A DNA stretch of 64,000 nt, from positions 186,001 through 250,000 of the forward strand of contig NZ_JAKVOI010000001.1 of assembly GCF_022482905.1 (NCBI RefSeq). The letters run 5' to 3'. A program made the position numbers and the translations under genes. Below the pieces are notes generated by a model, which worked only from the letters and a program-made list of their open reading frames with translations, was not told where the DNA came from and did not search any database. The DNA comes from Clostridium sp. (lineage in GTDB: Bacteria; Bacillota; Clostridia; Clostridiales; Clostridiaceae). This document shows, piece by piece, positions 35,693 to 45,308 of this stretch (position 1 is its first letter; every line of letters starts with the position of its first letter).

Positions 35693-38038
35693 CTATTTTA
35701 TATGGTCAAAATTTTCTTCTGTTTGCTGCGTCGTTCCGGGTTCTGTATTTTCAATGTCATTTTTATCATCAGTATTGTTATTTCCTCCGGGAAGTACATT
35801 CTTATTGTCGATAGGATTGTTGTCATTGTCATCCGTATCATTTGTAGCGCCATTTTTCAATGTTTTGTCATCAGTATCGGTATTTCCAAATGTGGAACTG
35901 CCCTTGAACCATGAATGAGGCAAATTGCATGTTTCTGTTGGGACGGTGCCCCTTAAAAACAATTCAGTGTATACTTTATTGCCAGTAGGATCCAGGTAGG
36001 AAAGCGGAGAAGGAAGTTTGCCCGATTCAGAACATATCTTGGCAGTTTCAACTCCAGAGGGCATAGGTATATCTTTTGGTAAAAGTCCATTGTGAAATGG
36101 TTCCATTATGGCAGCCCATAGTGCGGCAGCTGAATTACTATTTAAGGAACCAGGCAATGTTGAATTATTATCTTTGCCTATCCAGACTGCAGCTGAATAG
36201 TAAGGAGTTAGGCCCGAAAACCATAGATTTTTATTATAACTTGAAGTACCGGTTTTACCGCGAACCTGCATATTTCCAAAATTAGCATTGGCACCGGTTC
36301 CTTCCTGACTTACAGGACCTTTTAGAAGATCGTACATTATATAGGCCGTAGATGCTGGCAGTACTCTTTTGGTTTTTGTCTTGGACTCCAGAATTACTTT
36401 GCCGGATCTGTCTGTCACTTTTGTGTAAAGCCTTGGAGAAGTGTAAATACCATTATTCCCAAATACTCCATAGGCAGCGGCCATCTGCAATGTATTGGTA
36501 CCATGATGGAGCTCGCCCAGGGAAAGTGCAGATATGCTTGATCTGTCATCATTATCTATGCTGATTCCAAATTTTTCAGCATAGGAAGCACCTGTATCGA
36601 GTCCAATCTTGTCTTCTATTTTTGAAGCTATGGTGTTTATGGATTTGGTAAGCGCCATTCTCAAGGTCATATCACTGCCTGTAACTGCAGAATCATCCTG
36701 CGGATAATATGGACTGCCGTTTGAATTATATTTTTGTGCAGTGTCATAGGACCAGTTTGCATCTTTCAAAACTGAGCCTGCTGTATATTTTTTTGTATTT
36801 ATAGCAGGACTGTATACAGTTAGAGGCTTTATACTTGATCCTGGAGGTCTCAGGTAATTTTCAGATGCTGCCCTGTTAAATGACATAGCTGGCTGCATAC
36901 CTCTTCCACCTACAAGTGATTTTACTTCTCCGGTATGATAATTTATGACTACAGCAGAGGCTTGAGGCTGCAGTATACCATTCTTGTCACTGTATGAACC
37001 GCTGCTGAACACAGGACTGTTTGTCAGAATATCTTCTGTCTTTTTTTGAAGCTCCTTATCCATGGTAGTGTAGATCTTTAAACCGCCATAGGTTAGCAGT
37101 TGATTCACTTGGGAATCACTGTATTTGTACTTTAACTTGAGGTCATTTTTTACCTGCTGGATGGCAGGCATTGAAAACCATTCATTTTCCAATCTATTGT
37201 TTGGTTCGCTATAGGGCTTTATAACAAGCTTGCCATTTGATATATCCTGTATGGCAGCTGTATATTGATTTTGAGTTATGTAATTGTTATCATACATTTT
37301 TTTCAGAACACTTTTTGTCCTATCCAGATAAATGGAGGGATTTTTTTTAGCCGAATTTGAGTAGGGATAGTATACGGATGGGCTTTGAGGTATTCCAGCA
37401 ATAAAAGCAGACTCAATTAAATTCAATGAACTTACTGATTTACCGAAATATGCCTGGGAAGCAGATTCAACTCCAAAAGATTTTCCACCTAGGAATATTG
37501 TATTCATATATGCTTCAAGTATCTGATCCTTGGTTAAAAGTTTCTCGAGTTTTATTGACATGTACATTTCCTGTAATTTTCTTTTGAAACTCACATCCCT
37601 TGAAAGATATATATCCCTGACCAGCTGCTGGGTTATAGTAGATGCACCCTGAAGTCCAGGTTTGTTTGTTATCTTATTCTTTATATCGATGAAAATTACA
37701 CCAAATATTCTTTTTATATCTATGCCGTTGTGCTTATAGAATCGTTCATCTTCGATGCTTACAAATGCATTCTTTAAATTATCAGGGATATTGCTGAAAG
37801 GTACAACAGTTCTATGCTCGGTACTTACCACTACATCCATGAAGTTTCCCTTATCGTCATATAATATGGAAGGTTCATTCAAGTTCAAAACTTGATTTAC
37901 ATTTAAATTGGGGGAATTTTTAATAATGGCAAGGCCAACTCCTACGCCAACTACGGATGCCAGTAAGAAAATACATATCAATATAGTAAATATGATTTTT
38001 AAAGCTTTATACCGAGACTTCTTATGTCTCTTTACCAT
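35693..38038 (-). CDS. class A penicillin-binding protein (PBP1A family)
   Basis: 781 residues, ATG 38038 with AAGGAGG. Basic N-terminus and one membrane segment (about 11-38). The GT51 glycosyltransferase domain has [27 protein letters not shown] and [17 protein letters not shown]. The transpeptidase domain has SSIKP (active-site Ser), SIN and KTGTSS. The last 60 residues are a low-complexity Asn/Asp/Thr-rich tail, presumably in the wall. It polymerises and cross-links peptidoglycan. Its role in sporulation versus growth cannot be told; the sigF neighbourhood is suggestive only. The divergent 38039-38267 gap contains the rubredoxin promoter. Confidence 0.95.
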   Translation of the reverse strand: MVKRHKKSRYKALKIIFTILICIFLLASVVGVGVGLAIIKNSPNLNVNQVLNLNEPSILYDDKGNFMDVVVSTEHRTVVPFSNIPDNLKNAFVSIEDERFYKHNGIDIKRIFGVIFIDIKNKITNKPGLQGASTITQQLVRDIYLSRDVSFKRKLQEMYMSIKLEKLLTKDQILEAYMNTIFLGGKSFGVESASQAYFGKSVSSLNLIESAFIAGIPQSPSVYYPYSNSAKKNPSIYLDRTKSVLKKMYDNNYITQNQYTAAIQDISNGKLVIKPYSEPNNRLENEWFSMPAIQQVKNDLKLKYKYSDSQVNQLLTYGGLKIYTTMDKELQKKTEDILTNSPVFSSGSYSDKNGILQPQASAVVINYHTGEVKSLVGGRGMQPAMSFNRAASENYLRPPGSSIKPLTVYSPAINTKKYTAGSVLKDANWSYDTAQKYNSNGSPYYPQDDSAVTGSDMTLRMALTKSINTIASKIEDKIGLDTGASYAEKFGISIDNDDRSSISALSLGELHHGTNTLQMAAAYGVFGNNGIYTSPRLYTKVTDRSGKVILESKTKTKRVLPASTAYIMYDLLKGPVSQEGTGANANFGNMQVRGKTGTSSYNKNLWFSGLTPYYSAAVWIGKDNNSTLPGSLNSNSAAALWAAIMEPFHNGLLPKDIPMPSGVETAKICSESGKLPSPLSYLDPTGNKVYTELFLRGTVPTETCNLPHSWFKGSSTFGNTDTDDKTLKNGATNDTDDNDNNPIDNKNVLPGGNNNTDDKNDIENTEPGTTQQTEENFDHIK

Positions 38039-38187
38039 AATTGTCCTCCTTATTAAAATCATATGCAAATTTACTGATTATATAAATTATAAATTATTAT
38101 ATCATAAATAAAAGTATTAATGAAATGAATGTACCCAACTTCAATACTAACATATATTTATGTTTATTATTTGTTAAGTATCTTGAC

Positions 38188-38225
38188 TTGACGGATTAAA
38201 TGTGACATACTTATAATAATTAATA
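38188..38225 (+). promoter_or_regulatory. rubredoxin promoter with overlapping PerR-box-like sequence
   Basis: TTGACG (38188-38193), 18-nt spacer, TATAAT (38212-38217). The sequence from 38211 to 38225 agrees with the PerR box TTATAATnATTATAA at 12 of 14 defined positions and covers the -10, where a repressor would act. The DNA is very AT-rich, so chance matches are likely. SD TTGGAGGA lies at 38254-38261. Confidence 0.45.
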
Positions 38226-38267
38226 ATAAAAATTTACTAATATATTTTATTGATTGGAGGAATTAAA

Positions 38268-38429
38268 TTGGATAAGTATGTGTGTAGTGCATGTGGGTAT
38301 GTATATGATCCAGCTGTAGGTGACCCTGACAATGGAATTAAGGAAGGTACATCATTCAATGATTTGCCTGATGATTGGGTATGTCCAGTCTGTGGCGTTT
38401 CAAAAGACGAATTTGAAAAAGAAAATTAG
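38268..38429 (+). CDS. rubredoxin
   Basis: 53 residues from TTG 38268 (GGAGG 8 nt upstream). Two CxxC knuckles bind one iron: Cys6/Cys9 ([10 protein letters not shown]) and Cys39/Cys42 ([12 protein letters not shown]), with the usual DWVCP context. It carries single electrons to rubrerythrin, flavodiiron proteins or desulfoferrodoxin in oxygen and peroxide defence. It is monocistronic, with its own promoter and terminator. Start codon choice is fixed by homology since the family begins M-x-K-Y-x-C. Confidence 0.96.
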   Translation: MDKYVCSACGYVYDPAVGDPDNGIKEGTSFNDLPDDWVCPVCGVSKDEFEKEN

Positions 38430-38439
38430 AAATTTCATT

Positions 38440-38470
38440 GGGAAAGAATAGAAATATATTCTTTCCCTTT
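38440..38470 (+). terminator. rho-independent terminator of the rubredoxin gene
   Basis: GGGAAAGAATA (38440-38450) pairs with TATTCTTTCCC (38457-38467), 11 bp around a 6-nt loop, followed by TTT. The 38471-38658 gap is AT-rich and otherwise shows only repeated ATATTATATAAT words at 38539-38550 and 38631-38642. Confidence 0.8.
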
Positions 38471-38658
38471 AAATTTGATTGTAAAATATGCAGGAATTAA
38501 TTCATACAGAAAAATTTCTATTGTATTTTTGTTATAATATATTATATAATATATAGAAATTATTATAATATTCATATGCTTCAATTCAGAATTTACCGGG
38601 GAAAATTACTGTTTTGAATTGTTCATTATTATATTATATAATGGGGGCTCAATAAAAG

Positions 38659-39564
38659 ATGGAAAAAACAATATTGGAATATCAGCAAGTCTTTAATAAA
38701 GCAGTTGAAAAATTTAAAAAAGCTGATGCTGTGTTAGCTGTCATGGTATTTGGAAGTATGGTTACAGGCGATCTGTGGTCCGAATCCGACATTGATTTTT
38801 TAATCATATGTGATTGTGATGAACAGGATCTGAAGAATATATACACGGAGGAAAACGGTATTCCGGTTCATGTCAAGCTCATGAGTAAGAATAAGTTTCT
38901 CCAGCTTAATGAAGAGAATATAAAAGGTGGATTCATGCACAGGATAATATCGTCTTCGAGGCTTGTATTTTCTAAAGATATGGAAGTTACTTCAAGATAT
39001 GATGTTGGAAGATATTATCCCGATGTGGACAGGGAAAAATGGAGTATGGTGTATTTTGGAAATACGCTTGACAGCATATCTGTATGTAAAAAGTACCTGC
39101 AAAATGATGGGGTTTATACTGCATATTCCGCGGCTGTAAAATCAGTAGAAGAATTTTCAAAATTATATGTTAACTCCATGGGATATATGATAAGTAAAGA
39201 TGCTATTACTGTAGCCGCAAATTTGAATAATAAATTCAAAGAATGTGTAGATAACCTGTTTTTTAATAATGATAGGGGTAAAAATTTAGAGAAAATTATA
39301 AATGAGACTGTTGCCTACTTGAACAAGTATGTAGATGATAATATAATAAGATTTGTGAATGTGCTTATAAATTATATGAGAGAAAAGGATGATTTTTTAA
39401 GTTCGGAAGAAATAAAAACCTGTGATCTATTTAAAGAATATCCGATACATATGGAAGAAATACTCAATAAGCTTTGGCAGAAGAATATTATAAAAAAGGA
39501 AAAAAGAGATTACACACTTAAGGATGGAACTATATTGTTTAAGGAAAATATATATTTTCTTTAA
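38659..39564 (+). CDS. nucleotidyltransferase domain protein
   Basis: 301 residues. The N-terminal third has the Pol-beta-like signature GSMVTGDLWSESDIDFL (Gly-Ser and the metal-binding Asp-x-Asp), with a third carboxylate plausibly near residue 76. The middle is helical, and the C-terminal 60 residues resemble a winged helix (MEEILNKLWQKNIIKKEKRDYTLKDG). Relatives include minimal nucleotidyltransferases that modify antibiotics or partner proteins, but no HEPN partner gene lies next to it. Substrate unknown. GGGGG lies 11 nt before the ATG. Apparently its own transcription unit. Confidence 0.8.
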   Translation: MEKTILEYQQVFNKAVEKFKKADAVLAVMVFGSMVTGDLWSESDIDFLIICDCDEQDLKNIYTEENGIPVHVKLMSKNKFLQLNEENIKGGFMHRIISSSRLVFSKDMEVTSRYDVGRYYPDVDREKWSMVYFGNTLDSISVCKKYLQNDGVYTAYSAAVKSVEEFSKLYVNSMGYMISKDAITVAANLNNKFKECVDNLFFNNDRGKNLEKIINETVAYLNKYVDDNIIRFVNVLINYMREKDDFLSSEEIKTCDLFKEYPIHMEEILNKLWQKNIIKKEKRDYTLKDGTILFKENIYFL

Positions 39565-39603
39565 AGCTGTTTTGCATATACATTTTATATTGGAGTGGCA
39601 GTT

Positions 39604-41019
39604 ATGAATAAGTACTTTATAGAGCTGGGTGATGAAGGAGTAGTCAAGTATAAGACTATAGAAAAGCATATAAAAAAATTAATAGACTCAAATAAAATAA
39701 AAGATGGAGAAAAGCTGCCGTCTATACGTAAACTTGCAGAATTTTTAAAAGTTAACAATATAACTATAATAAATACATACAAAAAGCTTCAGAGTGAAGG
39801 ATATGCCTTTCAAAAAATGGGAAGCGGTACTTATGCAAAGAGGAGAGAAATAAATAGAAATTTTAGGAAGGAATATTCAAATGTACTAAAAAAAATATCA
39901 AGTAACGGATGCAATGAATATCTGGATTTTACGGGGGAAATGCCAAATGGAGATTTCTTTCCCGTAAGATCTTTCAAGAATGTTATAGATGAGGTATTGG
40001 AAAGAGATGGAGCCAGGGCACTTATTTATCAGGAAATTCTGGGATACAGTGGACTTAGAGAGAGCATAAGCAGTGTTTTCTGGAATGATAGGATAGATAG
40101 TGATGATATATTGATAGTATCGGGAGCCCAGCAGGGAATAGACATTATTTCAAAAGCTATAATAAATACGAATGATAGCGTGGTCATAGAAAAACCTACC
40201 TACAGCGGTGCACTGTCAGTCTTTAAATGGAGAAGGGCCGATATAATTGACATACCAATGGACAAAGATGGAATAGACATAGACAGATTTGAGAAGATTT
40301 TGAAAAAAAGTAATATAAAATGCTATTATACCATGAGCTATTTTCAAAATCCAACAGGTATAAGCTGCAGTTATGAAAAAAAGATGAAGATATTAAATTT
40401 GGCGGAAATATATGATTTCTATATAATAGAAGATGATTATCTTTCCGAGCTCATCTATGATAGAAATATAAAGTACAATAGCTACAAGAGTATGGATACA
40501 AATGACAGGGTTATATATATAAAGAGTTTTTCAAAAATATTTTTGCCTGGTATAAGACTGGGATATCTGATACCTCCCAAAAGATTTAGGGAAAGTATTC
40601 AAAATTGCAAGGTGAACACTGATATAGCCACTTCAAGTCTTATGCAGAGAGCGCTCGACCTATATATTAGAAAAGGCTTCTGGAGAGAATATATAAACAA
40701 GCTGAATTTTGTGTATGCCAAAAGATACGAATATACAAAAAAGTGCCTTTTTAAATATTTAAAAGATAAAGTAGTGTTTGAAGATCCAGGAGGTGGTCTT
40801 CACTTTTATATTGAGATTTTAAAAAGTATGCCTGTGGATTCAATAGCCATTTTTAAATATGCAATGAAAAAAAATGTTTTGATAACACCAGGTACCTTAT
40901 TTTATAAAGATCCTTTGAAAGGCAGTAAATATTTCAGATTGAGTTTTTCACAGGTTGAAGAAAAAGATATAGATAGAGGTATCAATATTGTAGCTGATAT
41001 TGTTGATTACTTTGGATAA
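39604..41019 (+). CDS. MocR-type regulator: GntR winged helix fused to an aminotransferase domain
   Basis: 471 residues, ATG 39604 (TTGGAG). Residues 1-75 are a GntR helix-turn-helix (DSNKIKDGEKLPSIRKLAEFLKVNNITIINTYKKLQSEGYAF). The rest is a fold-type I aminotransferase with EDDYLSEL, the PLP lysine in SFSKIFLPGIRLGY and a final R in YFRLSFS. MocR proteins sense PLP or amino-acid-like ligands and often control B6, GABA or D-alanine genes. No such gene adjoins it, so the regulon is open. Confidence 0.92.
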   Translation: MNKYFIELGDEGVVKYKTIEKHIKKLIDSNKIKDGEKLPSIRKLAEFLKVNNITIINTYKKLQSEGYAFQKMGSGTYAKRREINRNFRKEYSNVLKKISSNGCNEYLDFTGEMPNGDFFPVRSFKNVIDEVLERDGARALIYQEILGYSGLRESISSVFWNDRIDSDDILIVSGAQQGIDIISKAIINTNDSVVIEKPTYSGALSVFKWRRADIIDIPMDKDGIDIDRFEKILKKSNIKCYYTMSYFQNPTGISCSYEKKMKILNLAEIYDFYIIEDDYLSELIYDRNIKYNSYKSMDTNDRVIYIKSFSKIFLPGIRLGYLIPPKRFRESIQNCKVNTDIATSSLMQRALDLYIRKGFWREYINKLNFVYAKRYEYTKKCLFKYLKDKVVFEDPGGGLHFYIEILKSMPVDSIAIFKYAMKKNVLITPGTLFYKDPLKGSKYFRLSFSQVEEKDIDRGINIVADIVDYFG

Positions 41020-41047
41020 ACTATTAGATATATTGGGGGTGATGCTT

Positions 41048-41710
41048 TTGTCTTTAAATTGCATGCTGAATATTGATTGGAACAAAATTGACGATTACAG
41101 CCAGGAGCAGATAACTTATTTTTTGTATCTGGAAGGTAAAAGCATAAATTCTATTTGCAAAATAAGAAATTTAAGTAAAGAAATAATTGAAACTCAAATA
41201 ATAGATGGTAAAATAAAGTATGGAATTCTCGCAAAGAGTAAAAACGTGAAGGAACTTTTTAAAACTATATCCATGTCTGGAAAATCTGATAAGATATATG
41301 TACTTGAGAATTTAAACGGACTCAATAAAAATAAGCTTGTAGAATTTATAAAATCCAATTATACTAGTATGAGGACAGGGGATAAGGAAAATGCCATATG
41401 GATATTGGGAGAACTTAAAATCAAGGAAGCTGTCGATGTTTTAATCAAGGGCATAGTGCACAAGCACGTAAATATAAGAAGGATGGCAGTTTCTGCTCTT
41501 GGAAAATTAGGCGATAAATCCGGAGAAAGTGCACTTATAAGGGCTTTGGAGGACGATAATCCCCAGGTTGTCATGTATGCCATAAAAGCACTGATAAAAA
41601 TAAAGAGCAGCAGGGCAGTGGAAAAGGTCAGGAATATAGAAGACAGCAGCTGTAAATTGTATGTAAAAAATTCGGCTAAAGAATATTTAAATAGTGTTGA
41701 AAGCTTTTAA
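41048..41710 (+). CDS. HEAT-repeat domain protein
   Basis: About 220 residues. The C-terminal half has PBS-lyase-type HEAT repeats (RRMAVSALGKLGDKSGESALIRALEDDNPQVVMYAIKALIKIKS). The N-terminal part resembles a short helix-turn-helix (EQITYFLYLEGKSINSICKIRNLSKEIIE) linked to a helical spacer. TTG 41048 is chosen because GGGGG (41035-41039) lies 8 nt upstream; ATG 41042 is only 2 nt from it. A protein-protein or DNA-binding adaptor is possible; no specific function is known. The YigZ gene follows after 15 nt. Confidence 0.78.
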   Translation: MSLNCMLNIDWNKIDDYSQEQITYFLYLEGKSINSICKIRNLSKEIIETQIIDGKIKYGILAKSKNVKELFKTISMSGKSDKIYVLENLNGLNKNKLVEFIKSNYTSMRTGDKENAIWILGELKIKEAVDVLIKGIVHKHVNIRRMAVSALGKLGDKSGESALIRALEDDNPQVVMYAIKALIKIKSSRAVEKVRNIEDSSCKLYVKNSAKEYLNSVESF

Positions 41711-41725
41711 AAGAGGTGGATAGCC

Positions 41726-42370
41726 ATGGGTTATTTTACAATTAAAGAAGAGGGCCGTGATAGGTTTGAGGAACAGAAATCTATATTTATAGGTAATGCG
41801 AAAAGAGTTTATACTGAAACAGAAGCCAGGAAATTTATAAGTGAAGTTAAAAATCATGCAAAGGAAGCAAAACATAATGTATATGCTTATGTTATAGGAG
41901 AAAATATGGGTATACAGAGATACAGCGATGATGGAGAACCTCAGGGAACTGCAGGACCTCCGGTTCTTGATGTAATAAAAAAGAATAAGATAACAAATGT
42001 AGCATTGGTAGTTACAAGATATTTTGGAGGTATTCTGCTTGGACGGGGTGGACTGTTTAGAGCATATTCAAGATCTGCATCGAGAACTATAGAGAAATCG
42101 AAAGTAGTTGAAAAGGTTCTGGGAGTAGAACTGAATATAATAATAAACTATGAAAATTTGGACAAGGTTAAATATGCTTTTGAAAAGAATCTCTGGTATA
42201 TTGAGGATATAAAATATTCCGATAAAGTCAATATATTGATGTACTATGAGGCTGAAAACAGTGATAAGGTTATCAATAAAATAATAGAAATCACAAGTGG
42301 AAAATGCCAGGTTATAGTCGGAGATGAAGAGTATTATTTCAAAATAGAAAATAGGTTGTATAGGGAATAG
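41726..42370 (+). CDS. YigZ/IMPACT family protein
   Basis: 214 residues. The N-terminal UPF0029/Impact domain has the conserved ARKFISEVKNHAKEAKHNVYAYV, RYSDDGEPQGTAGPPVLDVI and VVTRYFGGILLGRGGL segments. The C-terminal ferredoxin-like DUF1949 domain is complete. Bacterial members are of uncertain function, while eukaryotic IMPACT modulates Gcn2. AAGAGGTGG precedes ATG 41726. Confidence 0.93.
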   Translation: MGYFTIKEEGRDRFEEQKSIFIGNAKRVYTETEARKFISEVKNHAKEAKHNVYAYVIGENMGIQRYSDDGEPQGTAGPPVLDVIKKNKITNVALVVTRYFGGILLGRGGLFRAYSRSASRTIEKSKVVEKVLGVELNIIINYENLDKVKYAFEKNLWYIEDIKYSDKVNILMYYEAENSDKVINKIIEITSGKCQVIVGDEEYYFKIENRLYRE

Positions 42371-42381
42371 ATTATAAAAAT

Positions 42382-42411
42382 TTGAGATTTCAAATATTTA
42401 TGTGATATAAT
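42382..42411 (+). promoter_or_regulatory. sigma-A promoter of yebC
   Basis: TTGAGA (42382-42387), 18-nt spacer, TATAAT (42406-42411). The predicted start lies about 35 nt before the yebC ATG at 42452, in front of AGGAGGG. Confidence 0.55.
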
Positions 42412-42451
42412 ATTTAATGTTTTTATATATAGTAATTTAGGAGGGAATTAT

Positions 42452-43189
42452 ATGTCAGGACATTCAAAATGGCATAACATACAGGCAAAAAAAGGTAAAA
42501 TAGATGCAAAAAGAGGTAAAATATTTACTAAAATAGGTAAGGAAATTGCAATTGCTGCAAAAGACGGCTCCAATCCAGATACGAATTCAAAATTGAGAGA
42601 TGTCATAGCAAAGGCAAAATCAAATAATATGCCACAGGATACAATAACTAGAGCAATAAAAAAAGGTTCCGGAGAAATGGAAGGAATAAATTATGAAGAG
42701 ATAATCTATGAAGGCTATGGTCCTGGCGGTGTAGCTGTAATAGTCAAGGCGCTGACTGACAATAAAAATAGAACTGCAGGTAATGTAAGAACTGCATTTA
42801 CCAGAAGCGGCGGTAATCTTGGAGCTAATGGCTGCGTAGGTTGGATGTTCAATACTAAGGGACAGATAATAATAGAGAGAACTGAAGATATGGACGAAGA
42901 CGATATAATGATGAAGGTGCTGGATGCCGGAGCTGAGGATTTTGATGCACAGGATGAGGTATTTGAGATAACTACTTCCATAGATGAATTTGCAAAAGTG
43001 AGAGACGCTCTCCAGAATGAGGGTTTTAAATTCATTTCGGCTGACATCAATATGATACCGGACAACTTAACGGCTGTTGATATGGAAACTGCTGAAAAGG
43101 TACAGAAGCTTATAGATAAACTTGAAGATGATGATGATGTTCAAGATGTCTATCACAATGCAGACTTTCCCGATGAATTTGAGGAATAG
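42452..43189 (+). CDS. yebC: YebC/PmpR family protein, translation or transcription factor
   Basis: 245 residues. Starts [27 protein letters not shown], the family hallmark; [14 protein letters not shown] and the acidic C-terminal domain follow. Members have been described as DNA-binding regulators and, more recently, as factors that relieve ribosome stalling at poly-proline. The gene lies upstream of ruvAB, a conserved neighbourhood in many bacteria. The 43190-43307 gap shows only a weak nested inverted repeat (GGCCAT 43219, ATGGTC 43264). Confidence 0.95.
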   Translation: MSGHSKWHNIQAKKGKIDAKRGKIFTKIGKEIAIAAKDGSNPDTNSKLRDVIAKAKSNNMPQDTITRAIKKGSGEMEGINYEEIIYEGYGPGGVAVIVKALTDNKNRTAGNVRTAFTRSGGNLGANGCVGWMFNTKGQIIIERTEDMDEDDIMMKVLDAGAEDFDAQDEVFEITTSIDEFAKVRDALQNEGFKFISADINMIPDNLTAVDMETAEKVQKLIDKLEDDDDVQDVYHNADFPDEFEE

Positions 43190-43307
43190 CTGATTTTAAT
43201 ATAATCTATATAATTTTAGGCCATTTTCAATAATAGATGATTTTTAGTATCTACAGGTTGGATATGGTCTTTTATTCTTACAATGTTCTTCCGAAAGGAG
43301 TGAAAAT

Positions 43308-44555
43308 ATGGACTTGAAAGAAATTGTCAAGTATTCTGGATTTACTCAAAAAGCATTTTGCTATTACAACAAAGACGTGATAAAAATGTTTCAGGAATAT
43401 TTAAAAGACATAGAAGAGAGTACTTCGGAATTAGAAAGATTTGATGAAGTTCTGGAGAAGTGTAAAAAAATTATATATTCAGATCATACTGATATAAAAA
43501 TAGCCGCGGAAAATATGCAGATACTGACGATAACTTATAATATGCATGAAAGAAAAAAAGATGGCTGTATAAAGAAGGAACTTTGTAGAATTTTCCCGGG
43601 CTTTTTCGGGAAATATGTTTACCTCATTTTTTCAGATTATTTTATGGAAGCTGTGGATACTAGGCAAAAACAAGCTTCATGGGAAAATATTGTTTCAATT
43701 CTCGACGAAATTGAGTATCCGGATGAAAGTCAAAACATAGAAAAATTTATTCAAGAAAACAGTGTAAACTGGAAAGTTGTAGAAAAGTTTATTCAGTGCA
43801 GCAAAAGGAGAATTGGATCAAAACATAATGCAAGTATTTATGATTACCCTAATATATTGAATTATTTTCAGGTTACAGAAAAAGATGTTGAGTTCTGTGA
43901 TAAATTGTTTGGTTATATAAATTCAAAAAATCAAATAGACTATATGAAAAATCTAGCATCCTTGATAGATTCGGATTTGAGAGTACTCAGTGAAAAGTAC
44001 AGGAATACTAAAAAGAATGTCGACAATATGCTTGAATTCAAAGTTCCAGATGCAATTGAAAAGGGCAGGGGCGTAATAAATATGCCCGAAATGACATTTG
44101 CCGTATGTGAATATAGAAGGTTTCTGCCTTTTGGAAATATGGACAGTCTAATATACAGGTTCAAACTTAGGGTTGATGAAATTGGTGATGTTGTGGGTCC
44201 CGAAAATATATACTTAATTAAAGGTATTGATTCCATACCTAAATACAAGAAATCCAAAATGAGTATTTTTGAATTTGGTTTTTCATTTTTGGTTGGAGTA
44301 AGGATTGGAGGTACAGAAAAACATATTCCTGAAGATATAAAAGTAATTACAATACCGGCCCATAAATATGCATGGTATACTTCCTCCGGCAGTCCAAACG
44401 TAAAGGATTTAATTGTAGAGGATTTATCCACTATAAACTTTATTGATAATAAGTATAGATTGTCAAATTTCCCTATCATGCAGTTGTATAATGAAAAACA
44501 GCTTGGAAAGAAGTCAGGCAGGCTTGTATTTAACAGTTATATACCAATTGAATAA
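43308..44555 (+). CDS. large effector-binding (GyrI-like) protein with eroded MerR-type N-terminus
   Basis: 415 residues, SD AAAGGAG. The first 20 residues (DLKEIVKYSGFTQKAFCYYNKD) look like the start of a MerR helix-turn-helix, but the remainder of that domain is not recognisable. A long helical middle (about 30-245) is unfamiliar. The last 150 residues (GRGVINMPEMTFAVCEY, KYAWYTSSGSP) resemble the AraC-effector/GyrI-like small-molecule-binding fold. It may be a ligand-responsive regulator that no longer binds DNA as MerR does. It lies between yebC and a bofC-like gene. Function unassigned. Confidence 0.7.
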   Translation: MDLKEIVKYSGFTQKAFCYYNKDVIKMFQEYLKDIEESTSELERFDEVLEKCKKIIYSDHTDIKIAAENMQILTITYNMHERKKDGCIKKELCRIFPGFFGKYVYLIFSDYFMEAVDTRQKQASWENIVSILDEIEYPDESQNIEKFIQENSVNWKVVEKFIQCSKRRIGSKHNASIYDYPNILNYFQVTEKDVEFCDKLFGYINSKNQIDYMKNLASLIDSDLRVLSEKYRNTKKNVDNMLEFKVPDAIEKGRGVINMPEMTFAVCEYRRFLPFGNMDSLIYRFKLRVDEIGDVVGPENIYLIKGIDSIPKYKKSKMSIFEFGFSFLVGVRIGGTEKHIPEDIKVITIPAHKYAWYTSSGSPNVKDLIVEDLSTINFIDNKYRLSNFPIMQLYNEKQLGKKSGRLVFNSYIPIE

Positions 44556-44619
44556 AAAATATATATGAATGTATATTTTTAGTAAACAGTGTCCATAATA
44601 TTTATTGAGGAGGGATATT

Positions 44620-45216
44620 ATGGATACGATAAAATTACGTAAAACTTTGTTGGCAATTTCAACTATACTGGTTTTTGCATTAAGCTGTTATATATGTATA
44701 ACCAAGATTAAAGACTACAATGCAAAAAAAGATGCATATCAGTTTAATACAAAAGAATATAATGCTGTAAATGCAAATTCTGATCCGGATTATACTGTTT
44801 CCAGTAAAGGCAACTTGATATTTAAGATACAATATGATAAAAGCGGAGATATTCAAATAGAAAAAGAGGAATCTGCAAAAAAACTGTCCGGAAGTACTAA
44901 AAACGAGGTTGAGAATTTCTATAAAAAGTCCGGATATGAAGTTGACAGCTTCAGTCCTCTTGAAGTAGTGCTTGTCAAGAAAGTAGATAAATATGCACCT
45001 AATAAATATGTAGTTGGAATAAAGAATGGATTTATAGCTATATACAAAACAGACAAAAGCGGGAATATGTTTATAGAAGATTCGAAGCGAGATATAACTG
45101 ACATAAAGACAAGCAGATTAAAGGATAAGGATATAGAACTTCTTACAAAAGGAGATAAGTATTTTCAGTGTGATACACGTGAAGATGCTGAATCGCGCCT
45201 CGAAGACTATGAATAG
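44620..45216 (+). CDS. BofC-like protein, possible sporulation checkpoint regulator
   Basis: 198 residues, ATG 44620 with GAGGAGGG. An N-terminal hydrophobic segment (about 10-28) directs export. The C-terminal 75 residues (YVVGIKNGFIAIYK, FIEDSKRDITDIKTSRLKDKDIELLTKGDKYF, ESRLEDYE) follow the pattern of the BofC C-terminal domain. In B. subtilis bofC lies directly upstream of ruvA, as here, and its product inhibits the SpoIVB protease controlling pro-sigma-K processing. Identification rests on synteny plus weak motif similarity. The terminator at 45198-45237 overlaps the end of the gene. Confidence 0.68.
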   Translation: MDTIKLRKTLLAISTILVFALSCYICITKIKDYNAKKDAYQFNTKEYNAVNANSDPDYTVSSKGNLIFKIQYDKSGDIQIEKEESAKKLSGSTKNEVENFYKKSGYEVDSFSPLEVVLVKKVDKYAPNKYVVGIKNGFIAIYKTDKSGNMFIEDSKRDITDIKTSRLKDKDIELLTKGDKYFQCDTREDAESRLEDYE

Positions 45217-45237
45217 TAGTCTCGAGGTCGTTTTTTT
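45198..45237 (+). terminator. terminator overlapping the 3' end of the bofC-like gene
   Basis: CCTCG-A-AGACT (45198-45208) pairs with AGTCT-CGAGG (45218-45227) with one bulged A, and seven T follow at 45231-45237. The 5' arm lies in the last codons, so termination and the protein C-terminus are tied together. Confidence 0.8.
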
Positions 45238-45243
45238 ATCCAC

Positions 45244-45272
45244 TTGAATAAAAACTTTTAAAATGATAAAGT
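45244..45272 (+). promoter_or_regulatory. probable sigma-A promoter of the ruvAB-queA-tgt group
   Basis: TTGAAT (45244-45249), 17-nt spacer, TAAAGT (45267-45272), just after the bofC terminator and 37 nt before the ruvA start. The -10 is a moderate match. Confidence 0.4.
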
Positions 45273-45308
45273 ATTATATGTTATCAATATTTTAGGGGGA
45301 AGTTTTCA

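Noticed and set aside
35645-35914. 89-codon plus-strand ORF after sigF
   Set aside because: Antisense to the PBP C-terminal tail and overlapping the hairpin at 35641-35683; no ribosome site.
43190-43307. Nested inverted repeat (GGCCAT...ATGGTC) after yebC as a terminator
   Set aside because: Outer stem 6 bp with a GU pair and a large imperfect interior; too weak to annotate.
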